NCBI GenBank assembly: GCA_007996965.1
Contig: BIMP01000001.1
Span: 1,240,001-1,304,000 of the forward strand
Source: a cyanobiont of Ornithocercus magnificus
Lineage (GTDB): Bacteria; Cyanobacteriota; Cyanobacteriia; PCC-6307; Cyanobiaceae
Direction of reading: 5' to 3'
Length of the DNA stretch: 64,000 nt
Part shown: piece by piece, positions 9,243 to 17,693 of the stretch
Numbering within the stretch: position 1 is the stretch's first letter
How the letters are laid out: each line of letters begins with the position of its first letter
Program-made: the position numbers and the translations under genes
Notes under the pieces: generated by a model
The model's input: only the letters and a program-made list of their open reading frames with translations
The model's database searches: none
What the model was told of the DNA's origin: nothing

Positions 9243-9767
9243 ATGCGGGATGCTATCACTGGGCTGATCGGAAAGTATGACCAGCTCGGTCAGTATCTGG
9301 ATCGCTCAGCCATAGAGCGAATTGCCTTGTATCTGAGCGAATCTGATCTACGCATCCAAGCTGTTGAGCTCATCAACCGGGAAGCAGCTGAAATAATCAC
9401 CTTGGCCAGCCAGAGACTATTCGAGGACAATCCCGAGCTGCTTCTACCAGGGGGCAATGCATACACCACGCGACGGCTAACTACTTGTCTGCGAGACATG
9501 GATTACTTTCTCAGATATGCGAGCTACTCGCTGGTGTCTGGAGACAGCAGTATCCTTGAGGAGCGGGTTATAAATGGCCTCAAAGACACCTACAAGAGTC
9601 TTGGGGTTCCAACTGGGCCTACTGTCCGTAGCATTGTTTTACTAGGAGAAGTCATTGTAGAACGCCTGATTGAAGAGGGAGCACTCTCGGAAAAGATGTC
9701 TTTCGTGCGTAGTCCCTTCGACTATATGGCCTGCGGTCTTGCTGAGACCGACATTCGTCAGCGTTGA
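9243..9767 (+). CDS. apcF: Allophycocyanin beta-18 subunit
   Basis: 174 residues, starting MRDAITGLIGKYDQLG. The motif LLLPGGNAYTTRR and the chromophore region TCLRDMDYFLRYASY are diagnostic for ApcF. Cys82 is the expected phycocyanobilin attachment site. ApcF sits in the phycobilisome core next to the ApcE linker and helps pass energy to chlorophyll. It is monocistronic here and not linked to other apc genes. Its presence argues for a phycobilisome-bearing Synechococcus rather than Prochlorococcus, which lacks core allophycocyanin. The C-terminal tail (YMACGLAETDIRQR) is slightly longer than in freshwater ApcF. Confidence 0.92.
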   Translation: MRDAITGLIGKYDQLGQYLDRSAIERIALYLSESDLRIQAVELINREAAEIITLASQRLFEDNPELLLPGGNAYTTRRLTTCLRDMDYFLRYASYSLVSGDSSILEERVINGLKDTYKSLGVPTGPTVRSIVLLGEVIVERLIEEGALSEKMSFVRSPFDYMACGLAETDIRQR

Positions 9768-9868
9768 GCTCAGCAGCTGTTGCAATGCCGCAATGTAACT
9801 ATCATGAAGGATGACCAGATGCCTAACTTCGCCTCTAAGCAACTAGCCTACGGTGGAGCTTGGCGATA

Positions 9869-11047
9869 ATGAATTCTCTTCCCCCAATCAGCGAAAGGCA
9901 TCGCAAGATCTTTCCACCTATCAGTACCCCGGATCGGCTTTTGCTAGGCCCTGGACCTTCCAATGCTAATCCCCTGGTTCTCAAAGCCTTGGCTCGAGCT
10001 CCTATTGGCCATCTTGACCCACTCTATATAGAGCTTATGAGCGAGGTACAAGAGTTGCTGCGCTATGCCTGGCAAACAGATAACCGGTTGACACTTCCTA
10101 TAAGTGGCACTGGCTCCGCCGCCATGGAAGCAACTCTAGCCAACACCGTTGAACCTGGTGAGACAGTTCTCGTAGCAGTAAAGGGGTACTTCGGCAATCG
10201 CCTCGCTGATATGGCTGGCCGCTACCAGGCCAACGTTCAGGTTATTGATAAGCCCTGGGGTGAGGCTTTTAGTCTCGAGGAGATTGCCAAAGCTTTAGAC
10301 AAGTATCACCCTGCCATCTTAGCGATAGTTCACGCTGAAACATCCACAGGTATCCGCCAGCCGATGGAAGGGATTGGAGATCTCTGTCGCGAGCATAACT
10401 GCTTGTTGCTATTGGATGCAGTTACGTCCCTTGGGGGAGTACCTCTCTTTCTGGATGAGTGGAAGATAGATATAGCCTATAGCTGCAGTCAGAAAAGCCT
10501 GAGCTGCCCTCCTGGCCTCAGCCCGTTTACGATGGGACCACGAGCCGAGGCCAAACTAGCTGCGCGAGCCAGCAAGATCTCAAGTTGGTACTTTGATGTT
10601 TCTCTACTCAATCAGTACTGGGGTAGTGAGCGTGTTTACCATCATACTGCACCAGTAAACATGAACTTCGGCATGCGAGAAGCTTTGCGATTGCTCGCTG
10701 AGGAAGGACTCGAAGAGTCCTGGACACGTCATCAACGCAATGCCACAACTCTCTGGTCTGGTCTAGAGCACCTCGGTCTAGAGTTGCATGCTCCAGAACA
10801 CCTACGGCTGCCTACCCTGACTACGGTGCGCATTCCGGAGGATGTAGATGGCAAAGCTTTCAACCATCATCTTCTCAATAAGTACGGCTTTGAGGTCGGT
10901 GGTGGATTAGGTATCCTCGCAGGCAAAGTTTGGCGGATAGGGCTTATGGGTTACAACTCCACTCCCGAGAACGTCAACCGGCTGCTCAATCTTTTCGAGA
11001 TGGAGCTCCCTCGCTTTCGTGCAAGTGTCGCTGCCGTATTTGCTTAA
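9869..11047 (+). CDS. Class V aminotransferase (serine/alanine-glyoxylate type)
   Basis: About 392 residues. It opens with DRLLLGPGPSNANP, typical of alanine:glyoxylate and serine:pyruvate aminotransferases. The PLP lysine lies in SCSQKSLSCPPGLSP and the glyoxylate-binding region includes VYHHTAPVNM. A likely role is transamination of glyoxylate in photorespiration. The ATG at 9869 has GGTGGAG ten bases upstream, which favours it over the TTG at 9860. The last 62 nt overlap the end of tadA on the other strand. Confidence 0.9.
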   Translation: MNSLPPISERHRKIFPPISTPDRLLLGPGPSNANPLVLKALARAPIGHLDPLYIELMSEVQELLRYAWQTDNRLTLPISGTGSAAMEATLANTVEPGETVLVAVKGYFGNRLADMAGRYQANVQVIDKPWGEAFSLEEIAKALDKYHPAILAIVHAETSTGIRQPMEGIGDLCREHNCLLLLDAVTSLGGVPLFLDEWKIDIAYSCSQKSLSCPPGLSPFTMGPRAEAKLAARASKISSWYFDVSLLNQYWGSERVYHHTAPVNMNFGMREALRLLAEEGLEESWTRHQRNATTLWSGLEHLGLELHAPEHLRLPTLTTVRIPEDVDGKAFNHHLLNKYGFEVGGGLGILAGKVWRIGLMGYNSTPENVNRLLNLFEMELPRFRASVAAVFA

Positions 11048-11495
11048 ACCATGTTTTTAGCTGGTGCCGTGCCTCTTCTGCGCGTACTCCAGCAATCACC
11101 TGCATGTGGTGGTGAGCACTCCTATGATCAGCCAGATTTATGCTTCCCCCTAGCGCGCCACGTTTTGGATCTGGCGCGCCGAACACCACTCGACCCATTC
11201 TAGACTGTATAAGCGCGCCAGCACACATGGGGCAAGGCTCGAGAGTTACTACCATCGTGCAGTTGTTAAAGCGCCAATCACCACATAGACGTGCTGCCTG
11301 GCGCAAAGCAACTAACTCAGCATGCCCAAGTGGATCATGATCGATTTCTCGGCGGTTGCTGCCACGACCAATACAGCGCCCCTGAGCATCTATCACAGCA
11401 GCACAAACCGGCACTTCTCCGAGAGCTCCTAGCCACGAGGCCTGCCTGAGCAGATTTCTCATCCAACTATCCCAGTTTGTTGCCTCCCGTACCAT
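10986..11495 (-). CDS. tadA: tRNA-specific adenosine deaminase
   Basis: 169 residues of the cytidine-deaminase fold. The zinc motif HAE is at 58-60 with the proton-shuttling Glu60, and PCPMC is at 87-91, both intact. The enzyme makes inosine at the wobble position of tRNA-Arg(ACG). The SRMGRVVFGAPDPKRGALGG segment also matches TadA. The C-terminus runs 62 nt into the aminotransferase gene antisense; those last residues (HESEGAPSRKD) look non-conserved. It is divergent from the decarboxylase with only about 40 bp between starts. Confidence 0.95.
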   Translation of the reverse strand: MVREATNWDSWMRNLLRQASWLGALGEVPVCAAVIDAQGRCIGRGSNRREIDHDPLGHAELVALRQAARLCGDWRFNNCTMVVTLEPCPMCAGALIQSRMGRVVFGAPDPKRGALGGSINLADHRSAHHHMQVIAGVRAEEARHQLKTWFKQIRQRHLHESEGAPSRKD

Positions 11496-11537
11496 CAGCG
11501 TCTGCTCGCTTCATGCCTATGTCCTTCAGGGGTGAAA

Positions 11538-12977
11538 ATGAATCGTTGCATTGCAAAGCTCTTGGTCAGCACGCCCCCACTACGGTTGGTCGCGCTGGCT
11601 CCTTTTGCTCCGCCAGATCGACCTGATGTTGCACTTGAGGAGTTTCTTGTTGAGACTGCTAGTAAGCTTTGTAGCTGGCTAGCCCAAGCTAGTCAGCGTG
11701 GGCCACTCCCGCCACTCCAGCCCGTCGCTGAGGTTTCTCCTGGTGTTGTAGGGCGCACAGCTGATGAACTCCTTGCTGATCTACAGTTGGTGATGGATGG
11801 TAGCTATCGTCCATCCCATCCTGGTGCCCTTGCTCATCTTGATCCTCCTCCACTAACTGCTTCGATCGCGGCAGATCTTGTCTGTGCTGGTCTCAATAAT
11901 AACTTGCTTGCCGAGGAGCTATCCCCAAGCCTCAGCATGCTGGAACGCCAGATTACCCAGTGGTTTGCTTTAAGGCTAGGTTTTCCTGAGGGCGCTGGCG
12001 GTGTTGCAGCTAGCGGCGGCAGCTTAAGCAACCTAATGGCTCTAGTGACAGCCCGACACTGGGCTAACTTAGACAACAATCCCCGTGCCGTTGTAATTAC
12101 TGGGGAAGATGCTCATGTCTCTCTCCTTAAGGCTTGCAGAGTTATGGGGCTACTTGAGGACGGCTTGCAGACAGTCTCTTGCGATTCTGATGGCTGTCTT
12201 GACCCTTGCCTGCTTGAGCAAAGACTATATAGACTACGTGACCAAGATCGCCCCTGTCTCGCGGTCGTTGCAACGGCTGGTACAACTGTCCGCGGAGCCA
12301 TTGATCCAATTAGTCCCCTGGCAAGCCTCTGTCGCCGCGAAGGCATTTGGCTACATGTCGATGCTGCTATTGGGGGTGTTTTTGCTCTCTCGCCTCGCTC
12401 AGCTCATCTACTAACAGGAATAAATTGTGCCGACTCAGCCACTGTAAACCCACAGAAGCTTCTTGGAATCACTAAGACTTCTTCCTTGCTCTTAGTTGCT
12501 AGGCCTGAAGATTTAGCCGCAGCTTTTACTACTGGCCTACCTTACATGGAACCTTCATGGAGCTGTCCTCATGGCGGCGAACTTGGACTGCAGGGCAGCC
12601 GACCAGCAGAGATCCTGAAGCTTTGGCTGGGACTGCGGCAACTAGGCGAAGTAGGCATTAGGGAATTACTGGAAGCTGCATTAGAGCGCCGGCGTCTCCT
12701 CCAACAGTGTCTTGACGCAAGTCGATTCTTGCTTTTAAGTGGCCCGCTTCATCTCTTGGCTTGCTCGCCGGCAGGTATAGACATTAGTCAAGCTGAGGCA
12801 TGGTCTATTACAACACGTCAAATACTGCTTAGTCACCACTTTATGTTATCGCGTCCTGTTCACTACAGCCGACATTACTTAAAAGTGGTACTTGGCAATC
12901 CTCACACCCGTTCCTATCACTTGCATCAGCTAGCCAATCTACTCAATGCATCCATACCAGCGAGTTCCTCACCGTGA
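11538..12977 (+). CDS. PLP-dependent decarboxylase (group II, diaminobutyrate-decarboxylase-like)
   Basis: About 479 residues. It has the fold of group II amino-acid decarboxylases: HPGALAHLDPPPL, then GVAASGGSLSNLMAL (PLP phosphate region), ATAGTTVRGAIDPI, WLHVDAAIGG (PLP aspartate) and NPQKLLGITKTSS with the candidate PLP lysine. It is usually annotated as L-2,4-diaminobutyrate decarboxylase or a general pyridoxal-dependent decarboxylase. The substrate cannot be read from sequence. The ATG at 11538 follows AGGGG and is preferred over the GTG at 11532. The gene's stop overlaps the next start. Confidence 0.86.
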   Translation: MNRCIAKLLVSTPPLRLVALAPFAPPDRPDVALEEFLVETASKLCSWLAQASQRGPLPPLQPVAEVSPGVVGRTADELLADLQLVMDGSYRPSHPGALAHLDPPPLTASIAADLVCAGLNNNLLAEELSPSLSMLERQITQWFALRLGFPEGAGGVAASGGSLSNLMALVTARHWANLDNNPRAVVITGEDAHVSLLKACRVMGLLEDGLQTVSCDSDGCLDPCLLEQRLYRLRDQDRPCLAVVATAGTTVRGAIDPISPLASLCRREGIWLHVDAAIGGVFALSPRSAHLLTGINCADSATVNPQKLLGITKTSSLLLVARPEDLAAAFTTGLPYMEPSWSCPHGGELGLQGSRPAEILKLWLGLRQLGEVGIRELLEAALERRRLLQQCLDASRFLLLSGPLHLLACSPAGIDISQAEAWSITTRQILLSHHFMLSRPVHYSRHYLKVVLGNPHTRSYHLHQLANLLNASIPASSSP

Positions 12978-13234
12978 CCAAATCCTCTTCCAAACGTGCG
13001 CGTTGGGTAGCAATTTTGACGGGAGCCCTCTCAGTATTAATAGGAGCTATCTACCTTGGCCTAATTACAATCCTCGACGCGCGCGGCCCTCTTCAACCTC
13101 CGCCACCAGAGGCCTTGCTTGGCGCAATTGACGCGGCAGTAGGCGACGAAGATTTTGCCTATCCTGCAATGGTTCAACAACCTGGCTGGCAACCGTCTTC
13201 AGGAAATCCTGTAGCGAGTCCTGGCGCTGGTTAA
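12974..13234 (+). CDS. Small single-span membrane protein, proline-rich
   Basis: 86 residues. It starts at a GTG inside the decarboxylase stop (GTGA overlap), which suggests coupling. A basic N-terminus (TKSSSKRAR) is followed by a membrane segment at about 11-32, then LDARGPLQPPPPEALLGAID and a low-complexity tail. A protein of this kind next to this decarboxylase is familiar from marine Synechococcus, but I cannot name a function. Its last 170 nt overlap antisense the 3' end of the GTPase gene. Confidence 0.6.
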   Translation: MTKSSSKRARWVAILTGALSVLIGAIYLGLITILDARGPLQPPPPEALLGAIDAAVGDEDFAYPAMVQQPGWQPSSGNPVASPGAG

Positions 13235-14660
13235 GGCTGTAGTGACGCTGTACTATCTCTTGTATACCGCCATCACCCCAGTCTTGATCCTGCTCGAAGT
13301 AGGTGATAAAGCTGCTGCCAGCTACCCGGGTCAGCCACGCAGCTGTAATACCCTGAACAGCACGCCCAAGCAGCAGACTTGGAAAACTCAAGTTTAACGC
13401 AGTACCAATTAGACCCATACTGCTTTTTACAAGGCCAAGCCCAGTCAGCGTTTTGCCTACACTGATTGCCAACTCACGAGCGCATTCCAGCGTTAGCTGG
13501 ACTTCATAAATGTTAGCTACTGCTATTACCATTTGTGCATTCACTGCAGCTGTTCCTAACAAGTCCGCTCCCGGTAATGGAGTAGCGACAACAACACTAC
13601 AACTGATCCAACTATATCTTTCTACATAATGCTGCGCCTCTCTACGACGCTCTTTAATAAGTAGTTTTCGTCCAATATTATTGAGACGCCGGCATTGCAA
13701 GAGGATGTTACTAGCAACTAGCTCCTCACTATCTTTGTGTAGGACAGTTGCTATACGCTGCATCAGTGTTTGTATCTCGGGCAAGGCTTGCAGTGGCTGG
13801 CATCCAGGTCTATAAACAGACCGTGGTGCAGCGCTGCAAGCTACCACATCCTTTCTTGCCTCTAGCAATAATGATCCAAAGCGCTTGTAGAGTAGTTCAA
13901 GTAGGTAGCGTTCTTCGTCTTCACCAAGTAGATCACACTTATTCAGCACTAGCAAGATTCGCTTGCCGAGTTTTGCTAGATTACATATCACTTTATGCTC
14001 TGCTGCTTGCAGATCGCCATCTACTACCACAAGCAGAAGATCAGCTCTTACTGCAAGACTTCTTGCCTGAGTCTCTCTTTGCAGTCCAACCTGGCCACTT
14101 TCCAGAATACCTGGCGTATCAACAAGCTGTACACCCCGTGATAATTTTCTCAACCGCAGCCTATAATTACTAGCCGGCCTTACCTCGCCAACTACCTCCT
14201 GCATTAAGGCACGGATCAGAGATGTCTTGCCGCTAGAAACTGCACCAAAAACCACAACTACCAAATCTCCTTGCTCTAGCTCATGTGCTAGCCGCTGTCG
14301 CTGCTGCCTTAGCGTTTTTCTGTCGACATCACTCTTAAGACGCTCCAGTATACAGTCAATGCTATCCAGACTTTGTTCAGCTGCCTTACGATAGCTCAAC
14401 GGTGGCTCAAGTTTGATATTTGTACGCTTTGTCTTAAAACACAGCCGCTGTAATACCTGCCACCAAGGCCAGCCAACTTGCACGGTAAGGAAAACTGTCA
14501 GTATGCTAATTAGCAGTAGTACAGGTCCTGCTAGCCAATAGGGCAACAAGTAGTTAAGGCTCCAGAGTAAACTTCGCATCATCTGGAGGACTAAGCTGGT
14601 TACCACTAAGATTCCTAAGACTCCACTAATGCAAATCAGCCAACGCACTTTTACCCGCAT
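13065..14660 (-). CDS. GTP-binding protein with C-terminal DUF697 domain
   Basis: 531 residues. Two membrane segments lie at about 7-27 and 40-62. A GTPase domain follows with P-loop GAVSSGKT at about 139-146, G3 DTPG in QLVDTPGILESG and G4 NKCD in LVLNKCD. The C-terminal part contains the DUF697 pattern (ATPLPGADLLGTAAVNAQMVI, LGLVKSSMGLIGTALN). Such dynamin/Era-like membrane GTPases are common in cyanobacteria, function unknown. The last 56 codons overlap the small gene at 12974-13234. Confidence 0.87.
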   Translation of the reverse strand: MRVKVRWLICISGVLGILVVTSLVLQMMRSLLWSLNYLLPYWLAGPVLLLISILTVFLTVQVGWPWWQVLQRLCFKTKRTNIKLEPPLSYRKAAEQSLDSIDCILERLKSDVDRKTLRQQRQRLAHELEQGDLVVVVFGAVSSGKTSLIRALMQEVVGEVRPASNYRLRLRKLSRGVQLVDTPGILESGQVGLQRETQARSLAVRADLLLVVVDGDLQAAEHKVICNLAKLGKRILLVLNKCDLLGEDEERYLLELLYKRFGSLLLEARKDVVACSAAPRSVYRPGCQPLQALPEIQTLMQRIATVLHKDSEELVASNILLQCRRLNNIGRKLLIKERRREAQHYVERYSWISCSVVVATPLPGADLLGTAAVNAQMVIAVANIYEVQLTLECARELAISVGKTLTGLGLVKSSMGLIGTALNLSFPSLLLGRAVQGITAAWLTRVAGSSFITYFEQDQDWGDGGIQEIVQRHYSLNQRQDSLQDFLKTVASQVVEPLQDRQNLRRLLPRQLRQARPLVAEVEEGRARRGL

Positions 14661-15140
14661 TACTTTCTCCAGTCATTGCTGATTTCCATCAACTGTGTGG
14701 TGTGACGGCAGGGCTAGTGGGTATATCGTCACTATCTAGCCAAACTATACCTAATTAGCAGTTCAAACAACAGACAATTGAGAGTAGGCTTTGACCGTGA
14801 GCTGGAGACACTTTTTGCTATCTACCATTAGTCTTATGCTCATTGCCCACCTCTAGAATTTTTTGTTTGTTAAGGTAGCATAACTGGTGTCAAGAAAACT
14901 ATTTGTCTAAGCAATGTGTAGGCCCGGATTTAACCGTGCTAAAATTCCCTACTAAGGTCTGAACTGCAGACATAACTAGCTCCTCCTTACCAGGTAATTA
15001 CTTCACAACGATTGAGTAACCTCATTATCGAAAAGTTATTGGCAAGCTTCTAGCTATCTTATCTTAGTTGTTAAAAACATTCGGTCTATTTTTTAGATAG
15101 ACTGTTGCCTAACACTGAAGTCTCATTGTCAATAGCTCAA
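14661..15140. other. Gene-free stretch of about 480 bp
   Basis: No convincing coding frame or RNA gene was recognised between the GTPase start and the lspA stop. It should contain the GTPase promoter. A small hairpin near the lspA end is listed separately. The rest is AT-rich sequence without recognisable structure. Confidence 0.5.
15084..15102 (-). terminator. Possible weak terminator downstream of lspA
   Basis: On the minus strand GTCTAT (15102-15097) pairs with ATAGAC (15089-15084) around a 7-nt loop of CTAAAAA. A short T-run follows only after about five more bases. It lies about 40 bp after the lspA stop, the right place for the end of bioY-lspA, but the stem is short. Confidence 0.3.
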
Positions 15141-15611
15141 CTATTTACGGCGGCTGAGATAGTCAATAGTGAAACAGACTACAGCGCCGTTAATAGCTAT
15201 GTCAGCCCCATTAAAGACAGCAAAATAAATTGGTATAAACTCAAGAAAATCGGTTACATAACCCAGTCTCCACCGATCTATTCCATTGCCAAGTGTACCA
15301 GCTAGCAAAAGAGTAATGGCAAAGGCTTGCCAAAAAGGCAAAGGTGAAGAATACCATAGCCATATTAGCAGTGCGATAGCCGTAAACAGGCTGAGAAGAC
15401 CAAGAATAGGGGTGGCGTTGCTGAAAAGACCGAAGGCAGCACCAGTATTGTTAACTAGCCGGAGCTGTACTAGTCCAGGCAGGAAAGGTTTAGGACTTCC
15501 AGGCAGCAAGGTGCTACGTGCCCAATATTTACTGATTTGGTCGATCAGCAAAAAGACCATGCTGAGAATCAGCAAGATAATATGTTGATGTAGTGATGGT
15601 AGTACTCTCAC
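15141..15611 (-). CDS. lspA: Lipoprotein signal peptidase (signal peptidase II)
   Basis: About 156 residues from a GTG at 15611 that overlaps the bioY stop (GTGA). It has four hydrophobic segments. The motifs DQISKYWA, LVNNTGAAFGLF, GNGIDRWRLGYVTDFLEF and VFNGADIAING carry the two catalytic aspartates of this aspartyl protease. It removes signal peptides from prolipoproteins in the membrane. The frame remains open far upstream inside bioY, but that part is a shadow of bioY. Confidence 0.93.
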   Translation of the reverse strand: MRVLPSLHQHIILLILSMVFLLIDQISKYWARSTLLPGSPKPFLPGLVQLRLVNNTGAAFGLFSNATPILGLLSLFTAIALLIWLWYSSPLPFWQAFAITLLLAGTLGNGIDRWRLGYVTDFLEFIPIYFAVFNGADIAINGAVVCFTIDYLSRRK

Positions 15612-16180
15612 TTGATAAACAACAAGCGCCTGATGACTAGAGATAATAATCCTACTGCTGTGCATAGAGCTAACTGTGATGGCAATGGCCCTAGTCCATA
15701 GCGATACAGTAAGACTGGTAGAGGCTCTGACCAGAAACCTAGGCTTGCTCCTAACAAAAGGCTGCTCGTGCCGCTGAACTGGAGAACTGATAGTCCCGCT
15801 ATAGCTATGAGTGTTAGACGAGCCAAGCCGTTCATGCCACGTTGTTGACTGAGACGGCCACAAAGCCAAGCTGCTGGTATAAAACCTGCAAGGAATCCAA
15901 ACCCTGGCGTAAATGTGTATTCCAGTCCGCCTCCATTATGAAATATGGGCAAGTCTACTAGCCCAATAGTCATATAAGCTGTAGCAGCAATTACACCCGC
16001 TCGCGGTCCACAGACGATCGCACAGAGTAGCAAGGCGGGAACCTGCCATGTACTCGATAGCGTTAGCAACCGCAGTGGCGTAGTTACAGAAGGTAGCAGC
16101 AGCGCTGCCGGAACTAAGTTTCCTACTAGGATAAGCATTGTGCCGGCGAGAGCACCACTCCAGGTAGCTAAGGTTCTCAA
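15608..16180 (-). CDS. bioY: BioY-type biotin transporter substrate-binding subunit
   Basis: 190 residues with six hydrophobic segments. The segment PLRLLTLSSTWQVPALLLCAI and the motif GPRAGVIAATAYMTIGLVDLP..NGGG match BioY, the S component of ECF-type biotin transporters. The following FTPGFGFLAGFIPAAWLCGRL is also typical. No ECF ATPase or T component is nearby. BioY can share an ECF module encoded elsewhere or act alone. Coupled to lspA by a 4-nt overlap, a pairing also found in other picocyanobacteria. Confidence 0.92.
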   Translation of the reverse strand: MRTLATWSGALAGTMLILVGNLVPAALLLPSVTTPLRLLTLSSTWQVPALLLCAIVCGPRAGVIAATAYMTIGLVDLPIFHNGGGLEYTFTPGFGFLAGFIPAAWLCGRLSQQRGMNGLARLTLIAIAGLSVLQFSGTSSLLLGASLGFWSEPLPVLLYRYGLGPLPSQLALCTAVGLLSLVIRRLLFIK

Positions 16181-16230
16181 TCGTCCGAATCCGGTTCACC
16201 CCATCTTGATGTGGGGATTAAGTTCTATCC

Positions 16231-16443
16231 ATGGATCTTGCAATAGGTGATCAAGTACGTCTGACAAGACCCCAGCCCTATCTCAAGACAGCAGACCCAA
16301 TGCCTATGCTGCGCCCCCCAGATTTGGTTAGCTCCGAAGAGACTGGCTGTATTGTTGCTATGCACCCAATGGCCACCGCTGCAGTCCGTTTCCGACGAGG
16401 CACATTCCTCATTTCACTCACACAGCTTCAGGTTATTGATTGA
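16231..16443 (+). CDS. sipA: SipA, NblS-interacting regulator (DUF3148)
   Basis: 70 residues. IGDQVRLTRPQPYLKTADPM followed by PMLRPPDLV and FRRGTFLISLTQLQVID is the DUF3148/SipA pattern, a small beta-barrel protein. In Synechococcus elongatus SipA binds the histidine kinase NblS and stimulates its activity, linking it to light and nutrient stress control. It starts 50 bp from the divergent bioY start and its end overlaps the M16 gene by 16 nt on the other strand. Confidence 0.88.
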   Translation: MDLAIGDQVRLTRPQPYLKTADPMPMLRPPDLVSSEETGCIVAMHPMATAAVRFRRGTFLISLTQLQVID

Positions 16444-17693
16444 TACCATTGCTGGCCAAGTGTCTCGAGGCACTTTTCAGGCCCACAGAGACTGAGTAAG
16501 GGTCGGTTGAGGTGCTGATAAGCAGCTGCTTGTAGGTCGGCCGATGTCACGCTAGGGAGCAGCTTCAGACAGCGTGTATCAAAATCATCTGGTAGGCCCA
16601 AACCTCGCAGGTGCACAAGACGTTCAGCGCGTTGGCTGCAGGTCTGCCTTGCGTGGGCTATGTGGCCCCGGAACTTGGCGCGAGCTAGGTCGAGTTCCTG
16701 ATCCTCAAGTGGTTGATAAGCCATCTTGTGCCAGCAATCTAGTAGCAGCTGCAAAGCTAGGGGTCCCTTCTCAATAGCTGAGGACGCATGGAATAGGAAC
16801 GGTGAGGGACCTAGACGGGTCAGATAATGAACACCAACATCATACGCTACACCGTGGTCCTCACGTAAACGCCGGAATAGCAAGCTGGACATTCCAGCTC
16901 CGAGGTGACACTGTAATAGGCGTAGAGCCAAATCATCTTCCGTGCCTTGGCACAATGTTGGCTGTCCAAGGATAAATACCACTTGGCCAGTAGACTGCAG
17001 TTGCAGACTTAGTCTCTGAGGATTTGCACTCTCCTTTTGAGAACCTTCTGGTAAGATTGCCACTGCAGAGCAATTATGATCTTCTGTAGGCCATTCCTCA
17101 AAAGCAGGACTTTGCTTTAATAGTGAGGCTGGATCTAGTGATAGATCTCCTGCAAGCGCAAGTATGCCTTGCTGTAGTGGCAGGGCTCGAGCTAACGGCA
17201 CTAAATCTTTTCTGCTGATTCTCTCTAGGTCTTCTGTGAGGCCTAGGGGATCATGGCCATAAGGCCCATCACCAAATGCTAGTTTTCTCCAACCATCGAA
17301 AGCCAGATGAAAAGGATCTTCTTGTAATCGCTCAAGTGCTTGCAAGCTCAGGTCGCGCTCAAGTGCGACCTGAGCTTGGTCCAGTTTAGGACAGCGCAAC
17401 ATCCATCCTAGAAGAGGGAGCAATTGAGGTGCATCCTCGACAGCACATTTTAGAGTGATCAACAGCTCATCCTCATGGGTTTCGCAACGCAAGGCTGCGC
17501 CGCAGCCCTCCACTAAATCTGCCATTTCCTGGTGGTCTAGCCGTTCGCAACCACGTGTTAGGAGAGAACCAAGCAGCTGATGGGCTCCGCGTTTTGCTGA
17601 GGGATCTGCACTACTACCCCCTGGTACCCATAGTTTTGCTGCCAGTATTCCCGTTGTGCCAATGCGGTCGAGGGCAATATCGGGAAAAGGCAT
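16428..17693 (-). CDS. M16 peptidase paralogue lacking the zinc motif
   Basis: 421 residues with the fold of pitrilysin-family peptidases. At the position of the HxxEH zinc motif it reads HQLLGSLLTRG, so the zinc-binding residues are missing. The C-terminal half has the family's substrate-chamber features (FRRLREDHGVAYDVGVHYL). It begins at the stop of the catalytic partner (17693), and the pair likely forms a heterodimer like PqqL/PqqF-type or mitochondrial processing peptidases. Substrate unknown. Confidence 0.87.
   Translation of the reverse strand: MPFPDIALDRIGTTGILAAKLWVPGGSSADPSAKRGAHQLLGSLLTRGCERLDHQEMADLVEGCGAALRCETHEDELLITLKCAVEDAPQLLPLLGWMLRCPKLDQAQVALERDLSLQALERLQEDPFHLAFDGWRKLAFGDGPYGHDPLGLTEDLERISRKDLVPLARALPLQQGILALAGDLSLDPASLLKQSPAFEEWPTEDHNCSAVAILPEGSQKESANPQRLSLQLQSTGQVVFILGQPTLCQGTEDDLALRLLQCHLGAGMSSLLFRRLREDHGVAYDVGVHYLTRLGPSPFLFHASSAIEKGPLALQLLLDCWHKMAYQPLEDQELDLARAKFRGHIAHARQTCSQRAERLVHLRGLGLPDDFDTRCLKLLPSVTSADLQAAAYQHLNRPLLSLCGPEKCLETLGQQWYQSIT

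Noticed and set aside
12109-12414. 101-codon open frame with hydrophobic composition
   Set aside because: It lies inside the PLP decarboxylase in another frame; the decarboxylase motifs run through this region without a break.
15105-15305. 66-codon plus-strand frame
   Set aside because: It is antisense to the conserved C-terminal half of lspA and has no features of its own.
15611-15869. Long upstream extension of lspA
   Set aside because: The extension lies inside bioY and is not protein-like; the coupled GTG at 15611 gives the normal LspA length.
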